NCBI RefSeq assembly: GCF_020075495.1
Contig: NZ_JABYQT010000012.1
Location: forward strand, 1-64,000
Source: Vreelandella aquamarina
GTDB lineage: Bacteria > Pseudomonadota > Gammaproteobacteria > Pseudomonadales > Halomonadaceae
DNA length: 64,000 bases
Reading direction: 5' to 3'
Shown here: one piece after another, positions 41,154 to 50,415 of the stretch
Layout: every line of letters begins with the position of its first letter
Position numbering within the stretch: position 1 is the first letter of the stretch
The notes under the pieces: generated by a model
Databases searched by the model: none
Told to the model about the DNA's origin: nothing
What the model saw: only the letters and a program-made list of their open reading frames with translations
Made by a program: the position numbers and the translations under genes

Positions 41154-44119
41154 TACATTTTCCTCGGATTCGTTTGGTGGGCAGGGGGCAGCCGATAATC
41201 ATCATTGGCCCACTTGACCTCGACGGCCACGCCTTCGTTGGGCGTGCGCTTGCCAAAGCGGTAATTGGTGCTGGGCAGGGGCGGGGCGCCACGCTTGTCG
41301 AGCACCTCGAGCTTGACGGCCGTCTCCTTGTAGGCGGGGGTGTGAACGACCGGGTCGGTATGCTCGCCGGTCAACCCGTTGACCCCGGGCTTGCCAAAGT
41401 GAATCGGTAGATAGAGCGTCTTGCCCGCCACTCGATCGGTGACCAGTGCGGGAAATTCATGGCTATCCCGCCGGGAGGTGATGCGTACCCAGGTGCCGTC
41501 CTGGATGTCGTACTCGGCCGCCAGCTCAGGGCTTACCTCGACAAAGCTGCCGGGTACCTGGTCCCAGATGCCCTGCGATTTTCCGGTCTGGTTGGTACCT
41601 TGAAAGTGTTCCAGCAGGCGGCCGTTGTTGAGCATGAACGCGTATTCGTCATCTGCAGCCTCGAGAGGCTCCTGCCATTCAAGAACGAACAGGCTGGCCT
41701 TGGCATCTTCGGTCGGAAAACCGTCGGTATACAGCCGTGGCGTATCAGTACCATCGGCGGCAACCGGCCAGAGCAGCGATTTCCAGCCTTCCAGGCGCTC
41801 GTAGCTGACCCCGGCGAACAGCGGTGAGATCGACGCGCACTCTGCCATGATTTCGCTGGGGTGGGTGTAGCCCCAGTCATGGCCCATGCGCGCGGCAAGA
41901 TCCGTCAGGATACGCCAGTCCGGGCGGCTGTCGCCCAGTGACTCCAGCGCCTGGTAAAAGCGCTGTATACGCCGCTCGGTGTTCACAAAGGTGCCCTCTT
42001 TTTCGACGCTGGGGCAGGCCGGCAGCACCACATCGGCAAACTGAGCGGTGCGGCTCAAGAACATGTCCTGCACCACCATGAAATCCAGGCTTTCGAACGC
42101 GGAGTGGACGTTATGGGTATTGGCGTCGGAGAACGCCGTCTCCTCGCCGATGATGACCATCGCCTTGAGCTTGTCTTCAGACGCCGCCTGCACCATCAGG
42201 AAGTTACCCCACCCCTCGTTCAGTGAGAGCTGGTCTGGTTCGACACCCCAGCCTTTTGCCCACCGCTTGCGGACGTCTTCATCGGTGACCTTCTCATAGC
42301 CCGGGTACATGTTGCGCAGACAGCCAAAGTCGCTGGCGCCTTGAACATTGTTATGCCCGCGCATCGGATAGCCGCCGGTGCCGGGCTTGCCGTAGTTGCC
42401 AGTGACCAGCAGCAGGTTGGAGAGCGCGGTGCTGGTGTCCGAGCCGTGGCTATGCTGGGTAATGCCCATGGCCCACAGAAGACAGACGCTCTTGGCGCGA
42501 CCGATCAGCTCGGCGGCGTCGATCAGTTGCTGCTTGGGAATGCCGGTTTTCTGTTCGGCGAACTCGAGCGTAAAGGGCGCCAGGGATGCGCGGTAGGCCT
42601 CGACATTGTTCACCCAGCGGCTCAGAAACTCCTCATCTGCCAACCCGTTATCGAACATGTAGCGCGACAGCGCCGAGGCCCAGATCAAATCGGTACTGCT
42701 GTTGGGGCGCAGAAACAGATTCGCGCGTTCGGCCATTTCATGCTTGCGCGGGTCGAAGACCACCAGCTTCTGGCCGCGCAGCTTCTGCGCGGCCTTGATG
42801 CGCGAGGCGATGACCGGATGGTTCTCCGCCGTATTGCTGCCCACCAGCACGACCACCTCGGCCTGTTCGATATCCTGGATGGTGCCGGCGTCGCCACCAT
42901 AGCCCACGGTACGAAACAGCCCCTTGGTCGCCGGGTTCTGGCAGTAGCGCGAGGAGTTGTCGACGCTGTTGGTGCCGATGATCAGCCGGGCGATCTTCTG
43001 GGTGAGATACGCCTCTTCGTTGCTCGCCTTGCTGGAGCCGATAAAGCCCAGGCTTTGCGGGCCGTGGGTGTCACGCACCTCTAGAAGCCGGCTGGCGACG
43101 AGATCGAGCGCCTCATCCCAGCTCGCCTCGCGAAAGCGGCCGTTCTCGCGAATCAAGGGCGTGGTCAGGCGCTCTTTACTGTTGACGAAATCCCAGGCGA
43201 ACTTGCCCTTCAAGCAGGTAGAAATGCCGTTGGCGGGGGCGCTCTCGGTGGGCTGTACCTTCAGAATGTGCCGGTCACGGGTCCACATCTCGAACGAGCA
43301 GCCCACCCCGCAGTAGGTACACACGGTCTTGGTGCGCTTGATGCCCGGCTGGCGCCAGGTGGCGTCCAGTTCGGAAACCCCCGTAATGGGTTTGGCGCTG
43401 ATGGTCTTCTCGACCTCCTTGACCATCTCGATCATGGGGCGCTTGAGCGACCAGGGCAGCGCCGTAAAGGGGCCTGTCTGGCCAAACATGCTGTTTTCCT
43501 GCAGCGCGTTGCACGGGCATACCGTGACGCAGTGGCCGCAGTGTACGCAGCTCGAGTCATTGATCGCTTTGCCGCCATCCCATAAAACGCGCGGGTGTTC
43601 GCTCGAGTAGTCGATGCTCAGGGTTTCGTTGACCTCGACGTTCTGGCACGCCTCGACACACTGGCCGCAGAGAATGCACTGGTCCGGGTCGTAGGTATAA
43701 AACGGGCTGGAGGTATCCTTGGGGTGGGGCTTGGGCTTGAACTCGTAGCGCTGGATGGGGATGTCCATCTCGACCACGGCGTTATGCACGCGGCAATCGC
43801 CGTTATTGTTTTCGCACACGGTGCAGTAAAGCTCATGCTTGGCCAGCAGGCGGTCCATGCCCTCGTGGCGGGCGGCGGTGGCCTGGGTATCACGGCTCGA
43901 GATGGCCAGGCCTTCAAAAGTGCGCAGCGTACAGCCGCGCGTCAATTCACCCTCTACCTCGACCCAGCAGGCGTCGCAGGTTTCAAGTGCGCCTAGCGCC
44001 GGGTGATAGCACACGCTGGGAAGCGCAATACCGTGCCCTTCGAGAAAATCGATAAGCGGCTCATCCGCGTTACCCGTCAAGCGCTTACCATCAAACGTAA
44101 TCGTGCACGGTCGATTCAT
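41153..44119 (-). CDS. molybdopterin formate dehydrogenase, NuoG-like fusion (ForC/YjgC type)
   Basis: A 988-residue iron-sulfur molybdoenzyme. The N-terminus holds a 2Fe-2S cluster (Cys37, 48, 51, 63), a His-Cys3 cluster (His95, Cys99, 102, 109) and two ferredoxin 4Fe-4S sets (Cys148/151/154/158; Cys191/194/197/201). The catalytic part has the C4 cluster (Cys267, 270, 274, 302) and the Mo/W bis-MGD domains. The residue matching selenocysteine of FdhF is Cys393. The next residue is Gln rather than the usual catalytic His (RYCQNPATKGL), as I recall for Bacillus ForC proteins. The DUF1641 partner follows without a gap. No signal peptide, so cytoplasmic. Confidence 0.9.
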   Translation of the reverse strand: MNRPCTITFDGKRLTGNADEPLIDFLEGHGIALPSVCYHPALGALETCDACWVEVEGELTRGCTLRTFEGLAISSRDTQATAARHEGMDRLLAKHELYCTVCENNNGDCRVHNAVVEMDIPIQRYEFKPKPHPKDTSSPFYTYDPDQCILCGQCVEACQNVEVNETLSIDYSSEHPRVLWDGGKAINDSSCVHCGHCVTVCPCNALQENSMFGQTGPFTALPWSLKRPMIEMVKEVEKTISAKPITGVSELDATWRQPGIKRTKTVCTYCGVGCSFEMWTRDRHILKVQPTESAPANGISTCLKGKFAWDFVNSKERLTTPLIRENGRFREASWDEALDLVASRLLEVRDTHGPQSLGFIGSSKASNEEAYLTQKIARLIIGTNSVDNSSRYCQNPATKGLFRTVGYGGDAGTIQDIEQAEVVVLVGSNTAENHPVIASRIKAAQKLRGQKLVVFDPRKHEMAERANLFLRPNSSTDLIWASALSRYMFDNGLADEEFLSRWVNNVEAYRASLAPFTLEFAEQKTGIPKQQLIDAAELIGRAKSVCLLWAMGITQHSHGSDTSTALSNLLLVTGNYGKPGTGGYPMRGHNNVQGASDFGCLRNMYPGYEKVTDEDVRKRWAKGWGVEPDQLSLNEGWGNFLMVQAASEDKLKAMVIIGEETAFSDANTHNVHSAFESLDFMVVQDMFLSRTAQFADVVLPACPSVEKEGTFVNTERRIQRFYQALESLGDSRPDWRILTDLAARMGHDWGYTHPSEIMAECASISPLFAGVSYERLEGWKSLLWPVAADGTDTPRLYTDGFPTEDAKASLFVLEWQEPLEAADDEYAFMLNNGRLLEHFQGTNQTGKSQGIWDQVPGSFVEVSPELAAEYDIQDGTWVRITSRRDSHEFPALVTDRVAGKTLYLPIHFGKPGVNGLTGEHTDPVVHTPAYKETAVKLEVLDKRGAPPLPSTNYRFGKRTPNEGVAVEVKWANDDYRLPPAHQTNPRKM

Positions 44120-44277
44120 CTGGGCATTCCTCCATGGAACCCTTATTTTTTATCCTGTCATCAAACCTCGTTACTGCGCAGGTTGTACTGATCAAAAGGT
44201 AGTCAAGGGAGCAGAGCGTGTCCAAACTGGACGCCGGCCCGTGCCACCGTTTTACTGACAAAAAAGGAACCATACGG

Positions 44278-45921
44278 ATGCGTTTTATTACCCAGCGAGT
44301 AGTGCTAGGCGTGGCGGTAGGGCTGCTTGGCTCCTCGGCCTACGCGGCCCCCTATACACTGACCATTTTCCACACCAACGACCTGCACGGGCGCACCGAC
44401 CAGTACCCGCCGCTCGTCACCGCGCTGGCCGAGGCGCGGGAGCGCTTTGGTGACGGCCTGCTGCTCGATGCCGGCGACATCTTCTCCGGCACGCTCTATT
44501 TCAACGAGTTCAAGGGGCAGGACGCCGTCGAATTCATGAACCTGATGGGCTACGACGCCTTCGTGCCCGGCAATCACGAGTTCGACCTGAACGATCCCGA
44601 GCACGGCCATCAGGCGCTGGCCGCGCTGTTCGAGGCGGCGGATTTTCCCATTCTGGGCGCGAATCTGGACTTCTCGAGCGCCCCCGAATTTGGTGAATTG
44701 CTGGGAGATTCGATCAACGGCGAGCCTGAACTTGAACCCAGGGCGGGGCACCTGTACGACGGCATCGTCGTTGAGCAGAACGGCGAGCGTATCGGTATCT
44801 TCGGGCTCAGCACGCCATCGAGCGACACCGTCTCGAGTCCCGGCAACGTCACCATCGGTGACTACCGCGAAGCGGCCGAGGCGATGGTCGAAGCGTTTCA
44901 GGCGCAAGGGATCGACAAGATCGTCGCGCTCACCCACCTGGGCTACGACAGCGACCCGGCGGTAGGTAACGATATCCTGCTTGCCCAGCACGTGGAAGGC
45001 ATCGACGTGATCATCGGTGGGCACAGCCACACCCGGCTCGATGCGCCGGTACTCATTGCCGAGAACGACCTGGGCGAACCCAAAAGCCCCACCGTGATCG
45101 GCCAGGCGAACGAGTACGGCAAGTATCTCGGCGTGATGCAGGTCACCTTCGACGACGACGGCGTGGTAACGGAGGCCACGGGTGAGCTGCTCGCCGCCGA
45201 GGATTTCGAACCGGACGCCGAGGCGGCCGCCATGCTTGCCCCCTACACCGCGCGCATCGAAGCGCTGCGCGATGCTCGGGTGGGCGTACACCTGGCCGAG
45301 GCGCTTGCCAACCCGCGCCACGGCGCTGGTGACGAACGTAGCGTGCGCGCCGATGAAACGGCGCTGGGTAACCTGATTGCCGACGGCCAGCTCAAGGCCG
45401 CCCGCCGGGTGAATCCGGAGGTGGTGCTGGCGCTGCAAAACGGCGGCGGCATTCGCGAGCCGATCGCGGCGGGGGAGGTGACCGTGGGCGAGCTGATCGC
45501 CGTGCAGCCCTTCGGCAACCGCCTGACGCTGATGGACGTCACCGGCGCCGAGCTTTGGGAAACCTTCGAGATTGCGCTGGCAAGCGCTCCAGAGGAGAGC
45601 GGTGCCTTCCTGCAGGTCTCCGGCGGCACCGAGATCCAGTATGACAGCCGCCGACCCGCCGGCGAGCGGCTGGTGAGCCTGAAGGTGACCCAGGGCGGCG
45701 AGCTCGTGGATATCGATCTTGAGCGCACCTACGTCATCGCCACCAATAACTTCACCGCCAGCGGCGGCGACAACCACGAAGCACTCGAAGCGGCGTATGA
45801 CGACGACCGCAGCCACATCGTCGGCAACACCGACTGGGAGATGCTGCGGGACTACCTGGTGGCGAAAGGTGAGGTCGCGCCCCGGGTGGAAGGGCGCCTC
45901 AAGGATATCGCCCGCCAGTAG
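44278..45921 (+). CDS. periplasmic 5'-nucleotidase / UshA-family phosphohydrolase
   Basis: A 547-residue exported metallophosphoesterase. Signal peptide residues 1-24 end in SSAYAAP. The metal-binding motifs are FHTNDLHGR, DAGDIFSG, GNHEFDLND, LTHLGYDSD and GGHSHTRLD. The C-terminal nucleotide-binding domain has QNGGGIREPI and NNFTASGGDNHE. The ATG at 44278 with AAGGAA upstream gives a proper signal peptide; a GTG at 44218 in frame is less suitable. It would release phosphate and nucleosides from nucleotides in the periplasm. Convergent with the ugp operon (11 bp between ends), another organophosphate-acquisition system. Confidence 0.9.
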   Translation: MRFITQRVVLGVAVGLLGSSAYAAPYTLTIFHTNDLHGRTDQYPPLVTALAEARERFGDGLLLDAGDIFSGTLYFNEFKGQDAVEFMNLMGYDAFVPGNHEFDLNDPEHGHQALAALFEAADFPILGANLDFSSAPEFGELLGDSINGEPELEPRAGHLYDGIVVEQNGERIGIFGLSTPSSDTVSSPGNVTIGDYREAAEAMVEAFQAQGIDKIVALTHLGYDSDPAVGNDILLAQHVEGIDVIIGGHSHTRLDAPVLIAENDLGEPKSPTVIGQANEYGKYLGVMQVTFDDDGVVTEATGELLAAEDFEPDAEAAAMLAPYTARIEALRDARVGVHLAEALANPRHGAGDERSVRADETALGNLIADGQLKAARRVNPEVVLALQNGGGIREPIAAGEVTVGELIAVQPFGNRLTLMDVTGAELWETFEIALASAPEESGAFLQVSGGTEIQYDSRRPAGERLVSLKVTQGGELVDIDLERTYVIATNNFTASGGDNHEALEAAYDDDRSHIVGNTDWEMLRDYLVAKGEVAPRVEGRLKDIARQ

Positions 45922-45932
45922 GCGGGCGGGCG

Positions 45933-46985
45933 CTAACCCGTGCGCTTGCCGGTGTCGCCGTTGAAGGGGTGGAGCGCTTCGCGCGCGACGTAAAAGCGCA
46001 GCGTTTCGCCCTCCTTCACCGGCGGCTGGCCGCTCACGCGGATCACCGTCGGCTGGTCGCTTTCGGACAAGCGCACGTAGAGGTGGCTTTCGGCCCCGGC
46101 GGCTTCATAAAGCTCGAGGGTGGATTCCACCACCAGGTGCGGGGTCGCCGGCGGGGTCAGGCGCATGTCGTCCGGGCGGATGCCGATAATATCGGTCCGG
46201 GCCGGCAAATCCGCCAGCAGCTCCCCGGCGCCGTGGCTCGAGAGGTACTCGATGGGCACCATGTTCATCGCCGGCGAGCCGATGAACCCGGCCACGAACA
46301 TCGAGGCGGGGCGGGCATAGATCTCCATGGGCGTGCCCACCTGCTCGATCCGACCGCCGTTGAGCACCACCAGCCGGTCGCCCAGTGTCATGGCTTCCAA
46401 CTGATCGTGGGTGACGTAGAGGCTCGTGGTCTTGAGCCGCCGCTGAAGCTGCTTGATCTCGACGCGCATCTGCACACGCAGCTTGGCGTCCAGGTTCGAA
46501 AGCGGCTCGTCGAACAGAAACGCCGCCGGCTCGCGCACCAGCGCCCGGCCCATGGCCACCCGCTGGCGCTGGCCGCCGGAAAGATTGCGCGGCTTGCGGG
46601 AAAGATACTCCTCGATCTCGAGCATCTTCGCGGCCTTGCGCACCCGCTCCTCGATCGCCGCCTTCTTGAAGCCGCGGTTTTTCAACCCGTAGGCGAGGTT
46701 GTTGTACACCGTCATGTGCGGGTAGAGCGCGTAGTTCTGGAACACCATGGCGATATCGCGCTCGGCGGGCTCGAGGTTATTGACCACCCGGTCGCCGATC
46801 TTCAGCGTACCGTCGGTGATCGTCTCCAGGCCCGCCACCATGCGCAGAAGCGTGGATTTGCCGCAGCCGGACGGGCCCACCAGCACCACGAACTCGCCGT
46901 CTTCGATGGCAAGATCGATGCCCTTTACCGCCTGCACATCGCCGGAGTAGGTTTTCTTCAGCCCTTCGAGGGTAATACTGGCCAT
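45933..46985 (-). CDS. ugpC: glycerol-3-phosphate ABC transporter ATPase UgpC
   Basis: A 350-residue ABC ATPase of the MalK/UgpC group: Walker [10 protein letters not shown], signature [19 protein letters not shown], Walker [16 protein letters not shown]-loop [11 protein letters not shown]-terminal regulatory OB domain (~residues 240-350, [13 protein letters not shown]) follows. Carbohydrate-type ATPases look alike, so the assignment to glycerol-3-phosphate rests on the UgpB, A and E neighbours. It begins one base after the ugpE stop codon, so translation is probably coupled. Confidence 0.9.
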   Translation of the reverse strand: MASITLEGLKKTYSGDVQAVKGIDLAIEDGEFVVLVGPSGCGKSTLLRMVAGLETITDGTLKIGDRVVNNLEPAERDIAMVFQNYALYPHMTVYNNLAYGLKNRGFKKAAIEERVRKAAKMLEIEEYLSRKPRNLSGGQRQRVAMGRALVREPAAFLFDEPLSNLDAKLRVQMRVEIKQLQRRLKTTSLYVTHDQLEAMTLGDRLVVLNGGRIEQVGTPMEIYARPASMFVAGFIGSPAMNMVPIEYLSSHGAGELLADLPARTDIIGIRPDDMRLTPPATPHLVVESTLELYEAAGAESHLYVRLSESDQPTVIRVSGQPPVKEGETLRFYVAREALHPFNGDTGKRTG

Positions 46986-46986
46986 G

Positions 46987-47835
46987 CTATTTCTCCGTCT
47001 CGGTCAGGCCTTTCACGAACAGTTTCTGCATCAACAGCACCACCAGCACCGGCGGCACCATGGCAAGCGTCACCGTGGCCATGATCAGGTTCCAGGCCGG
47101 CACCCGGTCCGAGGAGGCCATCAGGCGCTTGATGCCGAGCACGATGGTGTAGAAGTCCTCGTCGGTGGTGACCAAAAGCGGCCACAGGTACTGCACCCAG
47201 CCGTAGATGAACATGATCACGAACAGAGCGGCGATATTGGTGATCGAGACGGGCAGCAGTATGTCCTTGAAGAACTTCATCGGCCCCGCGCCGTCGACGC
47301 GGCTCGCTTCCATCAGCTCTTCGGGGACGGTCATGAAGAACTGGCGAAACAGGAACGTGGCGGTGGCCGAGGCGATCAGCGGAAGCGTGAGCCCGGCGTA
47401 GGAGTTGAGCATGCCCAGATCCGCCACCACGGCGTAGGTGGGGATGATGCGCACCTCCACCGGCAGCATCAGGGTGATGAAGATGATCCAGAACGCCAGC
47501 ATGCGAAACGGAAAGCGGAAGTAGACGATCGCAAACGCGGAGAGAATCGAGATCGCGATCTTGCCGATGGCAATCGTCAGCGCCATGATCGTCGAGTTAG
47601 CCAGCATCAGCCACACCGGCGGCGCCCCCGCCACCTGCCAGCCGGAACCCAGCATTTGCGAGTAGGTGGCCCACATGTTCTCGCCGGGTAGCAGCGGCAT
47701 CACCCCGCGCACGAAGGCGCCGGGTTCGTGGGTCGAGGCGATGAACGCCACGTAGACCGGAAATGCCACCACCAGCACCCCTAGAATCAATACCAGGTGG
47801 GTCAGAATGTTCAGAAAGGGTCTGTTCTCGACCAT
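46987..47835 (-). CDS. ugpE: glycerol-3-phosphate ABC transporter permease UgpE
   Basis: A 282-residue MalG-type permease with six hydrophobic segments and the ATPase-contacting EAA loop [21 protein letters not shown]. The N-terminus is [20 protein letters not shown] and the large periplasmic loop has the usual [13 protein letters not shown]. It pairs with UgpA to make the membrane channel. Spacing to ugpA is 15 bp and to ugpC one base. Confidence 0.92.
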   Translation of the reverse strand: MVENRPFLNILTHLVLILGVLVVAFPVYVAFIASTHEPGAFVRGVMPLLPGENMWATYSQMLGSGWQVAGAPPVWLMLANSTIMALTIAIGKIAISILSAFAIVYFRFPFRMLAFWIIFITLMLPVEVRIIPTYAVVADLGMLNSYAGLTLPLIASATATFLFRQFFMTVPEELMEASRVDGAGPMKFFKDILLPVSITNIAALFVIMFIYGWVQYLWPLLVTTDEDFYTIVLGIKRLMASSDRVPAWNLIMATVTLAMVPPVLVVLLMQKLFVKGLTETEK

Positions 47836-47850
47836 GTTGAATCCCTGGGG

Positions 47851-48735
47851 TTAGTAGTTGACCCGACGTTCCACGTAGCGGAACTGGATGAAGGTGAGCA
47901 CGATGACGATAGCCATCAGAAGTACCGACTGCGCCGACGAGGAGCCGATGTTGAGCCCCGCCACGCCGTCGGTGTAGACCTTGTAGACCAGGGTCATGGT
48001 CGCCTGGCCCGGCCCGCCGCCGGTGGTGGCGTCGATCACCCCGAAGGTGTCGAACATCACGTAGTTGATGTTGATGATCAGCAGAAAGAACGTGGTCGGC
48101 GAGAGAAGCGGAAAGACGATGCTCCAGAAGCGCTTGAAGGGCGTGGCGCCATCGATGGCGGCGGCCTCGATCAGCGAGTGCGGCACCGACTGCAGCCCGG
48201 CGAGAAAGAACAGAAAGTTGTAGGAGATCTGCTTCCAGGCCGCGGCGATGGTGATCAAGATCATCGCCTGGCTGCCGGAGACGCGGTGGTTCCAGTGGAT
48301 GCCGAACCAGTCGAGCAGGTGCGGCAGAAGCCCGATGGTCGGGTTGAACAGAAACCACCACAGCACCCCGGCCACCACCGGCGCGACGGCGTAGGGCCAG
48401 ACCAGCAGGGTGGTGTAGAACTTCGCGCTTTTCAGCACCCGGTTGACGCACACCGCCATCAACAGCGCCAGGCTCATGGAGAGCAGCGTCACCGAGACAG
48501 AAAAGATCGCGGTGCGTCCGAGCGCGTTCAGGTAGCTGGGGTCGGCCAGCACGCGGGTGTAGTTGGCAAGGCCCACGAAGGTGGTGTTGAAGCCGAAGGC
48601 GTCGGTGCGCTCGAAGCTCGATTTCACCGCCTGGCTCGCCGGCCAGATGAAGAATACCAGCGTGATGATGAGCTGCGGGGCGAGCAGGAAGAAGGGAAGC
48701 CACCGGTTCTGGTAGGTGGAGCGTTTGGTCTGCAT
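47851..48735 (-). CDS. ugpA: glycerol-3-phosphate ABC transporter permease UgpA
   Basis: A 294-residue MalF-type permease with six hydrophobic segments. The start [21 protein letters not shown] and the EAA loop [21 protein letters not shown] are clear. Together with UgpE it carries sn-glycerol-3-phosphate across the inner membrane. It begins 136 bp after ugpB, a gap that holds two strong hairpins, so transcription or stability may differ between ugpB and the permease genes. Confidence 0.92.
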   Translation of the reverse strand: MQTKRSTYQNRWLPFFLLAPQLIITLVFFIWPASQAVKSSFERTDAFGFNTTFVGLANYTRVLADPSYLNALGRTAIFSVSVTLLSMSLALLMAVCVNRVLKSAKFYTTLLVWPYAVAPVVAGVLWWFLFNPTIGLLPHLLDWFGIHWNHRVSGSQAMILITIAAAWKQISYNFLFFLAGLQSVPHSLIEAAAIDGATPFKRFWSIVFPLLSPTTFFLLIININYVMFDTFGVIDATTGGGPGQATMTLVYKVYTDGVAGLNIGSSSAQSVLLMAIVIVLTFIQFRYVERRVNY

Positions 48736-48777
48736 GGTGTGTCCTGTTCAACGCAGGTTCGAAGCGCTTGGGGAAAC

Positions 48778-48817
48778 GCCCTCCCATGGGCCCGGCGCGC
48801 CGGGCCCATGGGAGGGC
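48778..48817. repeat. 40-bp perfect palindrome between ugpB and ugpA
   Basis: Bases 48778-48817 read the same on both strands over all 40 positions (centre GGCGCGCC). In RNA this is a 16-20-bp GC-rich stem. On the ugp strand it follows a second hairpin, 48830-48850, and precedes ugpA by 42 bp. No T-run follows, so it is more likely a processing, stabilising or partial-attenuation element than a full terminator. Confidence 0.9.
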
Positions 48818-48829
48818 CTCCACGACGAA

Positions 48830-48850
48830 CCCCGGCCGCGAAGGCCGGGG
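48830..48850 (-). terminator. hairpin directly after ugpB
   Basis: CCCCGGCC and GGCCGGGG flank a 5-nt loop, 21 bp after the ugpB stop. There is no T-run. Together with the 40-bp palindrome it may reduce read-through to the permease genes or protect the 3' end of the ugpB message. Confidence 0.55.
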
Positions 48851-48871
48851 TCGGGTGGACGCCGTCAGGGT

Positions 48872-50200
48872 CTAGTTATTGGCCGATTCGAAGTCGCGCA
48901 GGATCTCGTTGCCGCGGCGCACCGCGTCGTCCAGCGCCTGCTGACCGCTTTTCGAGCCTGCCAGTACCGCCTGGAACTCCTCGTCGAGCACCATGCGCAC
49001 CTGGGGGTAGTTGCCAAAGCGCAGGCCCTTGGAGTTCTCCGTCGGCTCGTTCAGGTTGATCTGCTCGATGGCGATGTCCGCGCCCGGGTTCTCGTCGTAG
49101 TAGCCCTGCTCCTGGCTCAGCTCATAAGCGGCGGTGGTGATCGGCAGGTAACCGGTCTCCTGGTGCCACTCGGCCTGCACCTCGGGAAGCGAGAGGTACT
49201 CGAGGAACTCGGCCACACCGGCGTACTCGTCTTCGTCGTGGCCGGAGAGCACCCAGAGCGTCGCCCCGCCGATGATCGAGTTCTGCGGCGCGCCGTCGAC
49301 GTCGTCGTAATAGGGCAGCATGCCGAAACCGACCTCGAAGTCCGAGTTGGCCAACACGTCAGCGCGGGACGCCGAGGAGTTCATGTACATGGCGCAGTCG
49401 CCGGAGTAGAACGAGGGCGCCGCATCCGGCCCATTGGCCGGGCCGCCGTAGCTATAGACGCCGCTGTCGTTCCACTCCTTCAACTGATCCCAGAAGCGCG
49501 CCTGCACCTCGCCGTTGAATTCGAACTCGGTATCGAGGCCGCCAAAGCCGTTCTCTTCGGTGCCGATCGGCTGGTTGTGCAGCGCCGAGAAGTTCTCGAG
49601 GCCGATCCAGTTGGCGGCATACGCCATGGTGAAGCCGCAGGACGCCGCGCCCTCGTCGACGATCTGTTGGCCCATTTCGCCCATCTCCGCCCAGGTGGTC
49701 GGCGGCGCTTGTGGGTCGAGGCCGGCGGCCTCGAAGGCGTCCTTGTTGTAGTAGAGGATCGGCGTGGAGGAGTTGAACGGCAGGGAGAGCAGATTGCCGT
49801 CGGTGTCGGTGTAGTAGCCGGTCACCACGGGCAGGTAGTCGTCCGGGTTAAACGTGTTGCCGTGCGCTTCCATCAGCTCATAAACCGGGTAGATCGCGCC
49901 GCGAGCGGCCATCATGGTGCCGGTGCCCACCTCGTAAATCTGCACGATATGGGGCTGCTGGCCAGCGCGGAAGGCGGCGATGGTGTTGACCATCGTCGCT
50001 TCGTACTCGCCGCGATAAGAAGGATTGACCCGGTACTCGTCCTGGGTGGCGTTGAAGTCGCTGGCAAGCTCGCTCAGGCGCTCGCCCAGTTCCCCGCCCA
50101 TGGAGTGCCACCAGGTGATCTCGGTGGCGGCCTGGGCGGAAACGCTCAAGGTGGCCGCCGCGATACCGGCCGATAACGCGCGCAACGTAAAACGAGACAT
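48872..50200 (-). CDS. ugpB: glycerol-3-phosphate ABC transporter substrate-binding protein UgpB
   Basis: A 442-residue periplasmic binding protein. Signal peptide MSRFTLRALSAGIAAATLSVSAQA, then ATEITWWHSMGGELGERLSELASDFN, the diagnostic UgpB start. Other family stretches are PSYRGEYEATMVNTIAAFRAGQ, YEVGTGTMMAARGAI, LPFNSSTPILYYNKDAF and GGATLWVLSGH. It captures sn-glycerol-3-phosphate and glycerophosphodiesters. First gene of ugpBAEC. A candidate Pho box lies 85 bp upstream, which agrees with phosphate-starvation control known for E. coli ugp. Confidence 0.94.
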   Translation of the reverse strand: MSRFTLRALSAGIAAATLSVSAQAATEITWWHSMGGELGERLSELASDFNATQDEYRVNPSYRGEYEATMVNTIAAFRAGQQPHIVQIYEVGTGTMMAARGAIYPVYELMEAHGNTFNPDDYLPVVTGYYTDTDGNLLSLPFNSSTPILYYNKDAFEAAGLDPQAPPTTWAEMGEMGQQIVDEGAASCGFTMAYAANWIGLENFSALHNQPIGTEENGFGGLDTEFEFNGEVQARFWDQLKEWNDSGVYSYGGPANGPDAAPSFYSGDCAMYMNSSASRADVLANSDFEVGFGMLPYYDDVDGAPQNSIIGGATLWVLSGHDEDEYAGVAEFLEYLSLPEVQAEWHQETGYLPITTAAYELSQEQGYYDENPGADIAIEQINLNEPTENSKGLRFGNYPQVRMVLDEEFQAVLAGSKSGQQALDDAVRRGNEILRDFESANN

Positions 50201-50284
50201 AAAAGCTCCTTTTTTGACCTGGGGCGCCCATGGCGCAGTGCATTTATTGATTCTTGAAAGCGCACTGAACGGTAGTACGTCTTT

Positions 50285-50302
50285 ATGACGTTTTGATGAA
50301 GG
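50285..50302 (-). promoter_or_regulatory. candidate Pho box upstream of ugpB
   Basis: On the minus strand two heptamers, CCTTCAT and ACGTCAT, separated by four A-rich bases, fit the PHO-box plan (two CTGTCAT-like heptamers 11 bp apart) at 10 of 14 positions. A third, weaker repeat follows. No -10 could be assigned. Confidence 0.4.
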
Positions 50303-50415
50303 CTAGCCGGGGTGGGGAAGGGCTCCATTGAACTTTGGCAGTAGGCGTCGCCCAAAGGCGGTGATAGGGTGATGAAGATAGGGTGATGAAAAAGTCGATA
50401 CGCAAGGGCCACGAC

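Noticed and set aside
45909..45928. Hairpin CGCCCGCC/GGCGGGCG at the end of the 5'-nucleotidase gene
   Set aside because: It overlaps the stop codon and lacks a T-run; could be a convergent-gene terminator but evidence is thin.
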